64,000 nt of DNA from Tolypothrix tenuis PCC 7101 (GCF_002368295.1 NZ_AP018248.1:7651326-7715325), one strand, 5' to 3'; positions 1 through 10,071 are shown, counted from the stretch's first letter. Program-made: numbers and translations. Notes: a model not told the origin generated them from the sequence alone.

Positions 1-1223
1 GCAGTCGAATTGCTTTAGGCGCAAAAAAACCGCTGAATATCAATCAGTTACAGGAGGCTTTGCAAATATTGCAACTCAATCCTTTAATTGAGAGTTTGGA
101 TGCGGAATTAACCGCTGGTACTAGGCCGGGTGTGAATTCTTTGGCGGTAAATGTCAAGGGTGCCAGAACTTTTAATGCCCAAGTTAACCTCAATAATAAT
201 CGCAACCCTAGCGTCGGCAGTTTTGAGCGTGGTATTACTTTATCAGAAGCTAACCTGCTGGGAATAGGAGATAAGTTGAGTGTTTCCTATAGTAATACAG
301 ATGGTAGTAATCAATATGAAGGTGGCTATACTGTACCTATCAATGCTCGCAATGGCACGATTGGCTTTAACTACCGCATCACAGACAATCGCATCGTGGA
401 ACCGCCATTCAATGATTTGGATATTGAAGTCAATTCGCGGGAATTTGAACTAACTTATCGTCAACCCGTCATCCAAAGGGCGACACCAGAATTCAGTCAA
501 GAACTGACACTTAGTTTCTCAGCCGCTAGAAGGGAAAGTTTTTCTTCGATTCAAGGTGTCAAATTTCCCTTATTTCCTGGTGCTAACGATCAAGGAGAAA
601 CACGGTTAACTGAATTAAGTTTTGCTCAAGAATGGTTACAACGCAGCCGTAAAGAGGTATTAGCTGCGCGTTCCGAGTTTAACGTTGGGATTGGGGCTTT
701 TGATGCCACGATTAATAACAACGAACCAGATAGTAGATATTTCCTCTGGCGGGGACAACTGATATATTTACGGCTCCTCGGTACACCCTCAACCCAAGGT
801 GCGATCGCTCCCACATTATTGTTGCGTTCTAATTTGCAATTAGCAACTGAATCGCTGCTTTCCATTGAACAATTTAGTTTAGGTGGACAAGGAACAGTAC
901 GCGGTTATCGCCAAGATACCTTACTCAGCGATAACGGCATTTTCGCATCCGCCGAATTGCGTTTACCCGTCGCCCGTTTCCCAGAAGTCCAAGGAACTTT
1001 GCAATTAGCCCCATTTATTGATGTCGGTACTGTATGGAATACAGGCAGAGAAAACCCCAGCCCCAACACACTCGCAGGCTTAGGATTAGGCTTACTCTGG
1101 CAAATGGGCGATCAATTCACAGCCCGCCTCGATTGGGGAATTCCTCTAGTGAGTATTGATACCGACAAGCGCACATGGCAAGACAATGGGTTGTATTTTC
1201 AATTGGAGTATAAAGCGTTTTAA
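1..1223 (+). CDS. ShlB/FhaC/HecB-type two-partner secretion transporter, 5'-truncated by the window edge
   Basis: Outer-membrane beta-barrel (Omp85/TpsB superfamily) that would export a partner TpsA protein. The frame is open to base 1, so the gene starts upstream; a TTG at position 60 is not the start. What remains is the end of the last POTRA domain (residues reading PLNINQLQEALQILQLNPLI) followed by the barrel. The C-terminal part has the family hallmark, a VRGYRQD-type loop 6 motif near base 900, and the protein ends in an aromatic residue (EYKAF), as usual for outer-membrane barrels. The next gene, 89 bp downstream on the same strand, encodes a secreted TPR-CHAT protein; ShlB-type genes next to CHAT genes are a recurrent cyanobacterial arrangement (family knowledge). 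The substrate is outside the window. Confidence 0.9.
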   Translation, partial: SRIALGAKKPLNINQLQEALQILQLNPLIESLDAELTAGTRPGVNSLAVNVKGARTFNAQVNLNNNRNPSVGSFERGITLSEANLLGIGDKLSVSYSNTDGSNQYEGGYTVPINARNGTIGFNYRITDNRIVEPPFNDLDIEVNSREFELTYRQPVIQRATPEFSQELTLSFSAARRESFSSIQGVKFPLFPGANDQGETRLTELSFAQEWLQRSRKEVLAARSEFNVGIGAFDATINNNEPDSRYFLWRGQLIYLRLLGTPSTQGAIAPTLLLRSNLQLATESLLSIEQFSLGGQGTVRGYRQDTLLSDNGIFASAELRLPVARFPEVQGTLQLAPFIDVGTVWNTGRENPSPNTLAGLGLGLLWQMGDQFTARLDWGIPLVSIDTDKRTWQDNGLYFQLEYKAF

Positions 1224-1225
1224 AG

Positions 1226-1309
1226 GGTAATTGGTAATGGGTAATTGGTAATGGAAAAAACATCAAATGACAAATAACAAATGACAAATGACAAATAACA
1301 AATAACAAA
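1226..1309. repeat. Heptanucleotide tandem repeats (STRR-like)
   Basis: The gap between the transporter and the TPR-CHAT gene is almost entirely short tandem repeats: a GGTAATT-type series, then a series alternating AAATGAC and AAATAAC. Nostocales genomes are known for heptanucleotide STRRs. The series runs to within four bases of the next start codon. Confidence 0.8.
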
Positions 1310-1312
1310 ACT

Positions 1313-4081
1313 ATGTTTTATAAAAAATATCGTCGTTTATTGGTTTTTATACTTTCGGCTTTATTGGGACTTTTATCTAGTTTGAGTATTCCTGCTTGGT
1401 CAAATTCTAGTAGTCAACAAGTTAGGAATTCCCAAGAATCAGAAAAATTATCGACTCCCCAATTACCAATTACCAATTACCAATTACCAATTACCCAATC
1501 CCCAGCTCTAGACCTAGCTCGAGAAGGTCAACAACGCTACAATGCGGGACAATTAGAAGCAGCAGCGAAGTTATGGCAAAGGGCGGCTGAGGCTTATCAA
1601 AAAGCGGGCGATCGCGAGGGGATGAGTAAGAGTCTGATTAATAAGTCTCAGGCTTTGCAAGATTTGGGGCTTTATCCCACTGCTTGTAAGACTGTATTGC
1701 AAGCTTTAGCGATAAAAAACCCAGCTTGTAGCCCTAATCAAATTGACGAAGTTCAAAAAACCTTTGCTCAACAACAAGGTTCTTTGTCTCTCACTCAAGG
1801 AATTGGTTTACATAGCCTGGGTGATATTCTTCGCAAGCAGGGATTATTACAACAGTCACAAGAAATTTTGCAGTTGAGTCTGTCTGCAATGGGAGAATCA
1901 CCTGCAAAAAGTGGGGTGCTGCTGAGTTTAGGAAATACTCAACGCCTGTTAGGAAACCAAAGCCGCGATCGCTGGGATTATGACGCAGTTACGGAAATTA
2001 TCGATCGCAAATCTCTGGCGGATGCACTAGCACCTTACCAGCAAGCTTTTAACTACTATAGTCAAGGGGCAAAATTAGCATCAGCACCAGCAATTCCTAA
2101 AATTCAGGCTCAACTGAATCACTTTCAATTATTACTAGATATTCAAAAATGGTGGGGCGAACAGACGCAACGCCGTATCGCTTCTTGGACGAGATTTAAT
2201 GAAGCTGATTTGATTCAACGGGCGCAAGATTTTCTCTCGCAGTTGCAGTCACAGTTAAACCAAGATGCACAAGCTTTGCAAGGTGAAATTGCATCGCAAT
2301 TGGGTAATCTTTCTCCCAGTCGTGCTGCAATTTATGCCCAAATTAACTTTGCCGAATCTTTGATGCAAAGCGAACAATTAGACAAAGTTGAACCAGTATT
2401 AAGTACTGCACTGCAACAGGCGCGTAATCTCCAAGATAGGCAAGCTGAAAGTTACGCTTTGGGCTACTTGGGTAAACTGTATCAAAAGCAAGGAAAATTC
2501 AGCCAGGCTACAACACTTACCCAGCAAGCGCTGATGTTAGCCCAAGAACAAAATATTAATGGTGATGCGCGGGAAGTTACCTATCTTTGGCAATCGCAGT
2601 TAGGGAGATTATTACGCAAGCAAGGAGATTCTAAAGGTGCGATCGCAGCTTACACCGCCGCTTTTAGTACTTTGCAATCTCTGCGTAGCGATTTAAATGC
2701 TAACAACCAAGATGTGCAGTTTGACTTTATCCAAGAAGTCAAACCTGTTTATGTGGAATTAGTAGATTTGCTTTTGCAATCTAATCTCAGCGCTGAAGAA
2801 TTAAATTCCCTCATTGTCTCCAATGCAGGTCTTAAAGAGCAAAAATCAACCACTAAACAACCCCAAGAACGGTTAGAATTAGCCCGCAGAGTTATAGAAT
2901 CTTTGCAACTAGCAGAACTCGATAACTTCTTTCAAGACCCTTGTTCAGAAACTACAAATGTGGCGGTACAAATTGATAATATTGACCCCCACGCAGCTGT
3001 TATTTATCCTATAGTTTTGCCTGACCGATTGGAAGTAATCGCTTCGCTGCCGGGTAAATCTTTGCAGGAAGTAAAAATTCCTATCAGCGAACAAAAAGTT
3101 AATGAAACTCTTGATAGGCTTTACGACAATTTAGACAACGCCAGTATCAATACTTCGGCGCGCAATATTGTCTTTACTTCTAACCCAGACCCCAAGGAAT
3201 TTCAAGATAATCTGCAGACCTTGTTACCGATATTTGGTGAAGTTTATAACTGGCTAATTAAACCTTTTGAAGCAGAATTAGACAGTAACAAAATCCAAAC
3301 TTTAGTATTTGTCTTAAATGGCAGATTGCAACGAGTACCAATAGCTGCCCTTTACAACGGACAAAATTATTTAATTGAGAAATATAGTGTAGCCTTGGTT
3401 CCTAGTTTGCAATTAATTAATCCAAAACAATTGCAAAGAAGACCACTAAAAGTATTAGCCGCAGGAGTGAGCGAGCAACTGAAAGTTCAAGGAGAATATT
3501 TTGCTGCATTGGTGAACGTTCCCAAGGAATTAGACCAAATTAAACAAACATTTCCTAGTTCTAAAAAACTGCTGAATCAAGAATTCACTGCCAAAACTAT
3601 TCAAAAGCAATTGCAAGCAAATTTTCCTGTAGTTCATCTCGCAACTCATGGTTTGTTTAGTTCTAATCCCCAACGGAATTTTATTATTACAGGGGATGCC
3701 AAAAGTATCAGTATTAATGAGTTAAGTACCTTGTTGCGGGGACAAGATAGGGCTGTGGAATTACTCGTGCTGAGTGCTTGTGAAACTGCAACTGGCGATG
3801 AACGAGCAGTATTAGGTTTAGCGGGAATGGCGGTACGTTCTGGGGCACGTAGTACACTAGCAACTCTATGGCCTGTAGGCGATGCTTCCACTACCAAACT
3901 CATGGGTCAATTTTACCAAGACCTCAAACAACCAGGAGTAAAACAAGCAGACGCACTCAGAAACGCCCAGCGATCGCTGTTAGAATCTTTGAAGCAAAAT
4001 CCACCGTTCCCTCAGTTAAAGAATTTACCACCGCATCCTTATTATTGGGCACCTTACGTTTTGGTGGGGAATTGGCAGTAG
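1313..4081 (+). CDS. Secreted TPR-CHAT domain protein
   Basis: 922 residues. The N-terminus is a signal peptide (KKYRRLLVF followed by a hydrophobic run and SIPAWS). A helical TPR region spans roughly residues 60-470, with a clear unit near 'AESYALGYLGKLYQKQGKFSQA'-type sequence. The C-terminal third is a CHAT domain, a caspase-like cysteine protease fold: catalytic His is H779 in HLATHG and catalytic Cys is C823 in LSACETATG. Both dyad residues are present, so proteolytic activity is plausible. The family includes HetF, needed for heterocyst differentiation in Anabaena, but I see nothing that makes this HetF specifically. Probably co-transcribed with the transporter upstream. Residues 46-62 are encoded by a TTACCAA-type repeat inside the gene, so that stretch may be a low-complexity insertion. 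Confidence 0.9.
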   Translation: MFYKKYRRLLVFILSALLGLLSSLSIPAWSNSSSQQVRNSQESEKLSTPQLPITNYQLPITQSPALDLAREGQQRYNAGQLEAAAKLWQRAAEAYQKAGDREGMSKSLINKSQALQDLGLYPTACKTVLQALAIKNPACSPNQIDEVQKTFAQQQGSLSLTQGIGLHSLGDILRKQGLLQQSQEILQLSLSAMGESPAKSGVLLSLGNTQRLLGNQSRDRWDYDAVTEIIDRKSLADALAPYQQAFNYYSQGAKLASAPAIPKIQAQLNHFQLLLDIQKWWGEQTQRRIASWTRFNEADLIQRAQDFLSQLQSQLNQDAQALQGEIASQLGNLSPSRAAIYAQINFAESLMQSEQLDKVEPVLSTALQQARNLQDRQAESYALGYLGKLYQKQGKFSQATTLTQQALMLAQEQNINGDAREVTYLWQSQLGRLLRKQGDSKGAIAAYTAAFSTLQSLRSDLNANNQDVQFDFIQEVKPVYVELVDLLLQSNLSAEELNSLIVSNAGLKEQKSTTKQPQERLELARRVIESLQLAELDNFFQDPCSETTNVAVQIDNIDPHAAVIYPIVLPDRLEVIASLPGKSLQEVKIPISEQKVNETLDRLYDNLDNASINTSARNIVFTSNPDPKEFQDNLQTLLPIFGEVYNWLIKPFEAELDSNKIQTLVFVLNGRLQRVPIAALYNGQNYLIEKYSVALVPSLQLINPKQLQRRPLKVLAAGVSEQLKVQGEYFAALVNVPKELDQIKQTFPSSKKLLNQEFTAKTIQKQLQANFPVVHLATHGLFSSNPQRNFIITGDAKSISINELSTLLRGQDRAVELLVLSACETATGDERAVLGLAGMAVRSGARSTLATLWPVGDASTTKLMGQFYQDLKQPGVKQADALRNAQRSLLESLKQNPPFPQLKNLPPHPYYWAPYVLVGNWQ

Positions 4082-4082
4082 G

Positions 4083-4262
4083 GATTGGGGACTGGGGATT
4101 GGGGACTGGGGATTGGGGACTGGGGATTGGGTAAGGGGTAAGGGGTAAGGGGGGATGAAGGAGATGAGGAAGCAGGGGAAGCAGGGGAGAAATTTCTATT
4201 ACCCATTACCAAACACCAAACACCAAACACCAAACACCAAACACCAAACACCAAACACCCAA
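4083..4262. repeat. Tandem low-complexity repeats between TPR-CHAT gene and hemD
   Basis: Starts with a tandem GGGGATTGGGGACT series (about 4085-4130), then GGGGTAA, then a heptamer series AAACACC (about 4208-4258). The same G-rich series recurs at 19630-19730 and 46266-46310 and in short form at 20250. No gene is visible in this stretch, although a reading frame happens to be open through it. Confidence 0.8.
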
Positions 4263-4268
4263 TTACCA

Positions 4269-5081
4269 ATGACAAATGACAAAAAATTGCCTTTATATGG
4301 CAAAAGAATATTGGTGACAGCGCCGAGGAATTATGCTTCTAGGTTGTCGGAGGTAATCATCAAAAAAGGTGGATTACCTTTTTTGATGCCAACTATCGAA
4401 ACTACTTCACTCACAGATTACGCTGAGTTAGATGCTGTTTTGAGGCGGATAGATGAATTTGATTGGATTGCATTTACTAGTAGAAATGGAATTAATGCAT
4501 TTTTTCAACGCTTGAATGTTTTGAATATTTCTCTATCAGCGCTGAATAATTGCAAACTTTGTGCGATTGGTAAAGATGCAGAATTATTATTATCTCTTTG
4601 TCGCAGAGTTGATTTAATTCCGGCAGAATCTAGCCCAGTCGGGATTGTCAATGAATTAGCAAAAATTGCTGATATTCATCAGCAAAAAATTCTAGCACCA
4701 GTTCCAGAAGTAGTGGGAATGCCAGAACCGGATGTTGTGCCTAATTTTATTGCAGGGTTGCAAAAATTAGGTATGCAAGTAACTCGCGTACCTAGTTATA
4801 TGACTGCTGGTTTAGATCAAAATATTTATGCTGTGGAATTAGATTTACTGCGTCAAGGAATGATCGATGTAATTGCTTTTAGCAGTACGGTAGAAATAGA
4901 AAGCTTTTTAACAATGGTTAACTCAAAATCTGATTATCAGCATTCTGTAATTGCTTGTTTTGGCCCTTATACTGCTGCTAATGCGAAAAAATTAGGTTTA
5001 GAAGTTGCCATATTGTCACAAGACTATAGCTCATTTGCAGGTTTCGCAGATGCGATCGCACAATTTTTTCACAAGCCCTAA
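4269..5081 (+). CDS. hemD: Uroporphyrinogen-III synthase
   Basis: Cyclises hydroxymethylbilane to uroporphyrinogen III, the branch to haem, chlorophyll, phycobilins and cobalamin. 270 residues from the ATG chosen here, the usual length. Recognisable blocks are KRILVTAPRNYASRL at the N-terminus, FDWIAFTSRNGINAF, and DVIAFSSTVEIESFL with FGPYTAANAKKLG near the C-terminus; together these give the two-lobed HemD fold. An in-frame ATG at 4155 would add 38 residues, but these are encoded by the heptamer repeats, so I reject it. The chosen ATG itself sits in an AATGACA-type heptamer, which makes the exact start uncertain within a few codons. Cyanobacterial HemD stands alone here, not fused to a methyltransferase. 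Confidence 0.85.
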   Translation: MTNDKKLPLYGKRILVTAPRNYASRLSEVIIKKGGLPFLMPTIETTSLTDYAELDAVLRRIDEFDWIAFTSRNGINAFFQRLNVLNISLSALNNCKLCAIGKDAELLLSLCRRVDLIPAESSPVGIVNELAKIADIHQQKILAPVPEVVGMPEPDVVPNFIAGLQKLGMQVTRVPSYMTAGLDQNIYAVELDLLRQGMIDVIAFSSTVEIESFLTMVNSKSDYQHSVIACFGPYTAANAKKLGLEVAILSQDYSSFAGFADAIAQFFHKP

Positions 5082-5300
5082 TTCTCTCGAGGATGCGTTA
5101 CGCTAGCGTGGATGCGTTAGGGATTTCCAAATAAAAAAACATCCCAGTATTTATTGTGGGGTGGACATCTTGTCCGCCCAGTTTATGTGGCGGGCAAGAT
5201 GCCCGCCCCACAAGATGGAATAATTTATTTCTTGGAAATCCCTTACGCTAGTGCGGATGCGTTACGCTACCGCTAACGCATCCTACGTGAAATTTCCCCT
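5082..5300. repeat. Nested palindromic repeat elements (MITE-like)
   Basis: An element at about 5118-5245 has inverted ends (GGGATTTCC... / ...GGAAATCCC) and carries an inner inverted repeat, GGCGGGCAAGATGCCCGCC (about 5190-5208), partnered with GGGGTGGACATCTTGTCC. It splits another repeat made of GGATGCGTTACGCTAG copies, with TA at both junctions, which suggests a TA-targeting insertion. The rest of the gap to 5409 is a pyrimidine-rich run of CCCATTA heptamers without a gene. Confidence 0.65.
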
Positions 5301-5409
5301 TCCCCCTTCCCCATTACCCATTACCCATTACCCATTACCATCACCCCTTCCCCTTAATCATTCCCATCGAGAAATTCAATAATTTGCACAGATGAACTTT
5401 TGAGGAAAA

Positions 5410-7614
5410 GTGGATGAGCTTGTTGTAGTAAGTCCTGAAGCATTAAACCAAATACCTCAAATTATGACATCTACAGTGCAAATTGGCTCAGAACTTTGCC
5501 AGGCAGTTATTTACGAGAAAATTAATGATGCTAGTTATGATGCACAGCAATTAATCAGGGTTCAGCAGTATGAGCAAGCGCTGAATATATACAATCAAAT
5601 CCTTAGTAAGATTCCCCTCCTCTCTAGCCGCGAACAACGGGAATATGTAATTGTCAGTCTGATTGCGGATGAACAGAATATTTTTCAACCCTTAACTCAA
5701 CTCCCGCGTGCAGAACAAGATAAGTGGGTTGAGTGGTTGGGGAAAGCACAGGAATATGTGCTGAGTTTAGCTGAAACTGCTAGTTTCGCCATTTCTCAAC
5801 AGTTATACCAATTGGCGGAAGCTTATTACATTCTCGGGAGAAACGAACAGGTGGCGATCGCAATGCAACAAGCCACCACAGCAGCGCTGCAAATCGCCGA
5901 TCCTGGCTTTCGCGCTAATGAATTTATTCAAATAGCCAGATTTTGCCTGCAATTCCAACAACAAGCTGAAGCTCAACAAGCATTATCTCAAGCTTTGGCA
6001 GCGGTGGAACAAATGCCGAGCGATAATCCCTACGCTCAAGGGGATTATTTATACTCGATTGCTACACTGTATATTCAATTAAGTGAAGCAAGACGCGCTT
6101 TGTCATTAGCTGACAAAATTATTAATGAATTTTATCCTAATTACATTCGCCAAGAAGTTGTACGTGATGCTATTAAACGCGGAGATTTACATTTAGCTCA
6201 AGCTGTTACACCGAAAATTCAAGGCGCTGAAAGTCAAGCACTCGCCTTAGTAGATATGGCAGTTTATTGGGCAACTAATAATCAACCTCGATTAGGTAAT
6301 CGCCTGTTTGCCCAAGCTTTAAAACGAGTTGCTAAAGAAGAATACGCACAAAACATCCAATCAAGACTGATTCAAATTTACAGTAAAACAGGTCAATTAA
6401 CTATCAGCTTGAATGCGGCTCAAAGACTGACTCAGGATGAAGCAAAGGCGCTGGCTTTGGGTGCAATTATGGTTGCTTATGCGAAAGCTAAACAACCGCA
6501 GCAGGTACAAAAAATTCTTGCCCAACTTACCGATTTAATTCAATCGGCAGTCGCAGTTAATAATGTTGGTTACGTCAACAATATATTGCAATTTGCTGTA
6601 GATGCAAGACAGTATAATTTGGCGATCGCAATTTTAAATGCGGTGAAGAATAACGCCAACTTTGACTCAAAACCTTATTGGTATCGGCAAGTTGTCTCAG
6701 CACAGCTAGCATTGCCAGATATAGATAAAGCACTACAATTAACAAAGCAGATTCCTGGTAAGTTTTGGCCAGAAGAACGCAATATCAGCTTACAAGAAAT
6801 TGCCATCGCTTATGCCAATGCTCAACAATGGAATCGAGCTATTGATGTGCTGACACAAATTGAAAATTCCGCTTTTACTCCCTATCAAGTATTAACAGGG
6901 GCAGAATTAGCAGTAATTGCACCTTCACCGATACAATTCACCAGCTTGATTCAAAAAGCAATTGCACAAACACAAGCCTTAAAACAGGTTGAACTAAAAG
7001 CCTGGGCGTTAGCTGCGATCGCCCAAGCTTATCTACGTGCAGGGTATGCAGAACAAACACAATCTTTCCTAGAAAAAGCGATTCAAACAGCGCAGCAGGT
7101 AGAAGATAACGAAATGCGCGGTCGTTTGTTTGACCAAATAATCAATTATTTAATTCAACAAAGACAATACACTGCAGCTTTGACCATAGCGCAAGCTCAT
7201 CCTGTTGCTTATGGGCAAGGGTTAACTTACTATAATATTTTCCAGCAAGCGCTTTCATCGTACGCTTTTGATGTGGCGTTGCAAGTAGTGGAATTAGAAA
7301 CAGTACCCGATATACTAGCCACAAAATTATTAGCGATCGCAAAAACTTATATGCAACTGGGGCGCAATGAAGATGCAATTACATTACTCGATCGCGCTTT
7401 TGTAGTAGCTCAAAAAATTGCCGACCCAGAAAGTCGTGTTGTTCAGATTACCGAATATATGGAAGTAAATGATGAGAACGATCGCGGTAGTCAATACACC
7501 CACTTAGTGAAGCAATATGTTGCTTTAGAACACCCAGATAAAGCTCAACAAGTAGTTGCAAAAGTTGAGGAAGCATCTCTGCGCGATTACCTGCAAGCTT
7601 GGATTGATTGTTAA
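5410..7614 (+). CDS. TPR-like helical repeat protein, paralogue 1
   Basis: 734 residues, no signal peptide or membrane segment, rich in Ala and Gln. It consists of degenerate TPR-like helical pairs throughout (for example residues around ALGAIMVAYAKAKQPQQVQKIL). Function unknown; such proteins act as protein-protein scaffolds. The GTG start used here has GAGG five bases before it. An in-frame ATG at 5464 lines up with the start of the downstream paralogue and is the alternative. The next gene is a clear tandem duplicate: the C-termini are nearly identical, both ending in SLRDYLQAWI. No enzymatic motif was found. Confidence 0.8.
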   Translation: MDELVVVSPEALNQIPQIMTSTVQIGSELCQAVIYEKINDASYDAQQLIRVQQYEQALNIYNQILSKIPLLSSREQREYVIVSLIADEQNIFQPLTQLPRAEQDKWVEWLGKAQEYVLSLAETASFAISQQLYQLAEAYYILGRNEQVAIAMQQATTAALQIADPGFRANEFIQIARFCLQFQQQAEAQQALSQALAAVEQMPSDNPYAQGDYLYSIATLYIQLSEARRALSLADKIINEFYPNYIRQEVVRDAIKRGDLHLAQAVTPKIQGAESQALALVDMAVYWATNNQPRLGNRLFAQALKRVAKEEYAQNIQSRLIQIYSKTGQLTISLNAAQRLTQDEAKALALGAIMVAYAKAKQPQQVQKILAQLTDLIQSAVAVNNVGYVNNILQFAVDARQYNLAIAILNAVKNNANFDSKPYWYRQVVSAQLALPDIDKALQLTKQIPGKFWPEERNISLQEIAIAYANAQQWNRAIDVLTQIENSAFTPYQVLTGAELAVIAPSPIQFTSLIQKAIAQTQALKQVELKAWALAAIAQAYLRAGYAEQTQSFLEKAIQTAQQVEDNEMRGRLFDQIINYLIQQRQYTAALTIAQAHPVAYGQGLTYYNIFQQALSSYAFDVALQVVELETVPDILATKLLAIAKTYMQLGRNEDAITLLDRAFVVAQKIADPESRVVQITEYMEVNDENDRGSQYTHLVKQYVALEHPDKAQQVVAKVEEASLRDYLQAWIDC

Positions 7615-7654
7615 GTATGAAAGTGCTGAGTGCTGAGTAACAATCCCATTGAGT

Positions 7655-7752
7655 ATTTTATGTAGGATGCGTTAGCGCTAGCATAACGCATCCGCCTCAA
7701 AGCTGTTCGTGTGTTACTGAAATTTTCTCAGAAATCAAATTGAATTCCTATA
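7655..7752. repeat. Partial TA-type MITE with hairpin
   Basis: GGATGCGTTA (7665-7674) and TAACGCATCC (7684-7693) form a perfect 10-bp inverted repeat. The right end (TCAGAAATCAAATTGAATTC, then CTATA) matches the right end of the element at 22291-22442. It looks like a decayed copy of that family between the two TPR paralogues. Confidence 0.55.
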
Positions 7753-7785
7753 TCAGGATTAATTTTGAATTTGGAGTGAAGCAAT

Positions 7786-9909
7786 ATGACATCTAATATT
7801 CAAATTTCCCCAGAAGTTTACCAAAAAGTTATTGCTGATAAAATTAATGAAACTATTCCGCAAGCAAGTTATTTAGTGCGTACCCAGATTTATGACCAAG
7901 CACTGAAAAAATATCATCAAATTATTAATCATATTGCACTCCTCAGCAACAGCGAACAACGCTCATATTGGCTTTCCTATCTCTTGGGCTATGATGACAT
8001 TGTCAATCTACTTAAACCTTTAGTTAAACTAACACCTCAAGAACAAGATAGGTGGATTGAGTGGCTAGAGCAAGTTCAGCAATCTGTGCTGAATTTCCAT
8101 GAATATCCTAGAGCAATTACCCAAGATTTAAAACAACTGGCAAAAGTTTATCAAAATTTGGGACGAAGCGAGCTAGTGGAAATCGCCATGCAAAAAGCCA
8201 CTACAGCAGCGCTACAAATTCCCGATCCCACAACTCGCACCGAACAATTAATTCAATTAGTATCTGTTTGGCTAGAATCTCAACAAAAAGCCAAAGCCCA
8301 AGAATTACTCACCCAAGCTTTGACCTCTGCAGAACAAATTTCCAATGAAGAACCTTATACCCGCAGTAATTTCCTGAGTTCAATTGCAATACTGTATATT
8401 CAAATGGGTGAACCAAAACGCGCTATAGCATTAGCCGAAAAAGTTGCCAATGAATATTCTCCTGAGTCAATTATTATAGAAGTTGTACGTGATGCAATTA
8501 AACGAGAAGATTTGCATTTAGCCCAGGCTGCCATCCCTAAAATTCAAACAGTAGAATTTCAAGCTTTTTGCTTAGGAGAAATAGCAGTTTATTGGGCAAC
8601 TCATAATCAACCCCGGCTGGGTAATCGCCTGTTTGCTCAAGCAATGAAGCAGGTAGCCAAACGAGAGGCTGCTGAAAGCCATCAAGCAAACCTGATTCAA
8701 ACTTACAGCAAATCAGGTCAGCTAACCATTCTGCTGAATGCAATTCAAAGACTAACTAATGATGGACTAAAGAGTTCAGTATTGGCTTCACTTGCTATTG
8801 TTTACGCCCAAGCCAAACAACCCCAGCAGCTACAACAGATTTTAGCACAAATTCAGCGTTTAAAGGATGGGGAAGCCATACTATTAAGTACTGCTATAAA
8901 TGTACAAGAATATAATTTAGCGATCGCCCTATTCAAGAAAATTAAGAACCACGGCAACTTTGTCTATCAATCTGGTTTGTATCAACAAATAGTGCAAGCA
9001 CTGCTGCGATTGCAAAATCTCGATCAAGCGCTGGAAGTAGCTAAACAAGCCAATGGTGATTTGTGGACAGAAGAACGCAATTTGATGTTGAAAGAAATTG
9101 CACTTGCCTATGCGGATAATCAACAATGGAGTCAAGCCATTGCAGTAGCTAAACTAGTTAAAAATACCTTACTCAAACCATATCAGGTATTAACGCAAGC
9201 AGAACTCGCAGCAAAAGCACCGACAATCGCAGAATTTACCAGCTTAATTCAGCCTGCAATTGCACAAGCACAAACCCTAACAGCAATTGAGCATCAAGCT
9301 TTATCATTAGCTGCGATCGCACAAGCATATCTGCGTACAGGAGAAACAGAACAGACAGAATCTTTCTTGCAACAAGCAATCCAAATTCTCCAGCAAGTAC
9401 AAGATGATGAAAATCGCTCTCGTCTATTCGCTCAAACTGTAGAATATTTAATGAGCCAAAAACAATATATAGCTGCTTTCAAAATTGCTCAGGCTCATTC
9501 AAATTCTCAGCTATTAGAATACTTATATAATACGATCTACTATGAAATCAATGTTAACAACAACATTGAGATTGCATTGCCAGTGGTAGAAGCAGAATCG
9601 CTACCAGATAGACAAGCTACAACACTGCTAGAACTAGCCAGAATTTATGCTTTACAGCAACGTCCTCAAGATGCTCTTGCATACCTTGATCGCGCTTTTG
9701 TAGTAGCGCAACAAATCGCTGATCCAGAAAGCCGCACAATTACTCGTTACGAGAATTCACCAGAACCCGATTATAACGATCGCCGTAGTCAATACACCCG
9801 CTTAGTGAAGCAATATGTTGCTTTAGAACAACAGGAGAAAGCTCAACAAGTAGTTGCAAAAGTTCAGGAAACATCTCTGCGCGATTACTTGCAAGCTTGG
9901 ATTAATTAG
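7786..9909 (+). CDS. TPR-like helical repeat protein, paralogue 2
   Basis: 707 residues, soluble, with the same degenerate TPR-like architecture as the gene 171 bp upstream. ATG start preceded by TTGGAGTGAAGC, a good ribosome-binding site. The two proteins share blocks along their whole length, such as HLAQA near residue 245, YWATHNQPRLGNRLFAQA, and the C-terminal LDRAFVVAQQIADPESR. The tandem arrangement and continuous similarity point to gene duplication. The middle is more diverged than the C-terminus. No catalytic residues were recognised; a scaffold or sensor role is the most that can be inferred. Confidence 0.8.
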   Translation: MTSNIQISPEVYQKVIADKINETIPQASYLVRTQIYDQALKKYHQIINHIALLSNSEQRSYWLSYLLGYDDIVNLLKPLVKLTPQEQDRWIEWLEQVQQSVLNFHEYPRAITQDLKQLAKVYQNLGRSELVEIAMQKATTAALQIPDPTTRTEQLIQLVSVWLESQQKAKAQELLTQALTSAEQISNEEPYTRSNFLSSIAILYIQMGEPKRAIALAEKVANEYSPESIIIEVVRDAIKREDLHLAQAAIPKIQTVEFQAFCLGEIAVYWATHNQPRLGNRLFAQAMKQVAKREAAESHQANLIQTYSKSGQLTILLNAIQRLTNDGLKSSVLASLAIVYAQAKQPQQLQQILAQIQRLKDGEAILLSTAINVQEYNLAIALFKKIKNHGNFVYQSGLYQQIVQALLRLQNLDQALEVAKQANGDLWTEERNLMLKEIALAYADNQQWSQAIAVAKLVKNTLLKPYQVLTQAELAAKAPTIAEFTSLIQPAIAQAQTLTAIEHQALSLAAIAQAYLRTGETEQTESFLQQAIQILQQVQDDENRSRLFAQTVEYLMSQKQYIAAFKIAQAHSNSQLLEYLYNTIYYEINVNNNIEIALPVVEAESLPDRQATTLLELARIYALQQRPQDALAYLDRAFVVAQQIADPESRTITRYENSPEPDYNDRRSQYTRLVKQYVALEQQEKAQQVVAKVQETSLRDYLQAWIN

Positions 9910-9914
9910 ACTTC

Positions 9915-10015
9915 TTGCAGAAGTTGGGGAAAGGGGAAGGGGGAAATGGGAAATGGAGAAAGGTTTGGTATTTTCCCTTTCCCCTTTAACCTTTCCCCTT
10001 TCCCCACCCTTTGCA
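9915..10015. repeat. Purine/pyrimidine inverted repeat (possible terminator)
   Basis: A G/A-rich run (GGGGAAAGGGGAAGGGGGAAA) is followed by its pyrimidine complement (CCCTTTCCCC, then TTTAACCTTTCCCC). This can fold into a long imperfect hairpin just after the second TPR gene. The right half recurs almost unchanged at 17925-17975, so it is also a dispersed repeat. Confidence 0.5.
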
Positions 10016-10071
10016 ATTGATATGTATAAGGGCGATCGCATCCTCACTCAAAATGCGATCGCCATTATTAA

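Noticed and set aside
3868..4134. 88-codon plus-strand frame at the 3' end of the first TPR-CHAT gene
   Set aside because: Lies in another frame of the CHAT coding region and continues into repeats.
4155..4268. N-terminal extension of hemD
   Set aside because: The extra residues are coded by heptamer repeats and are not seen in the family.
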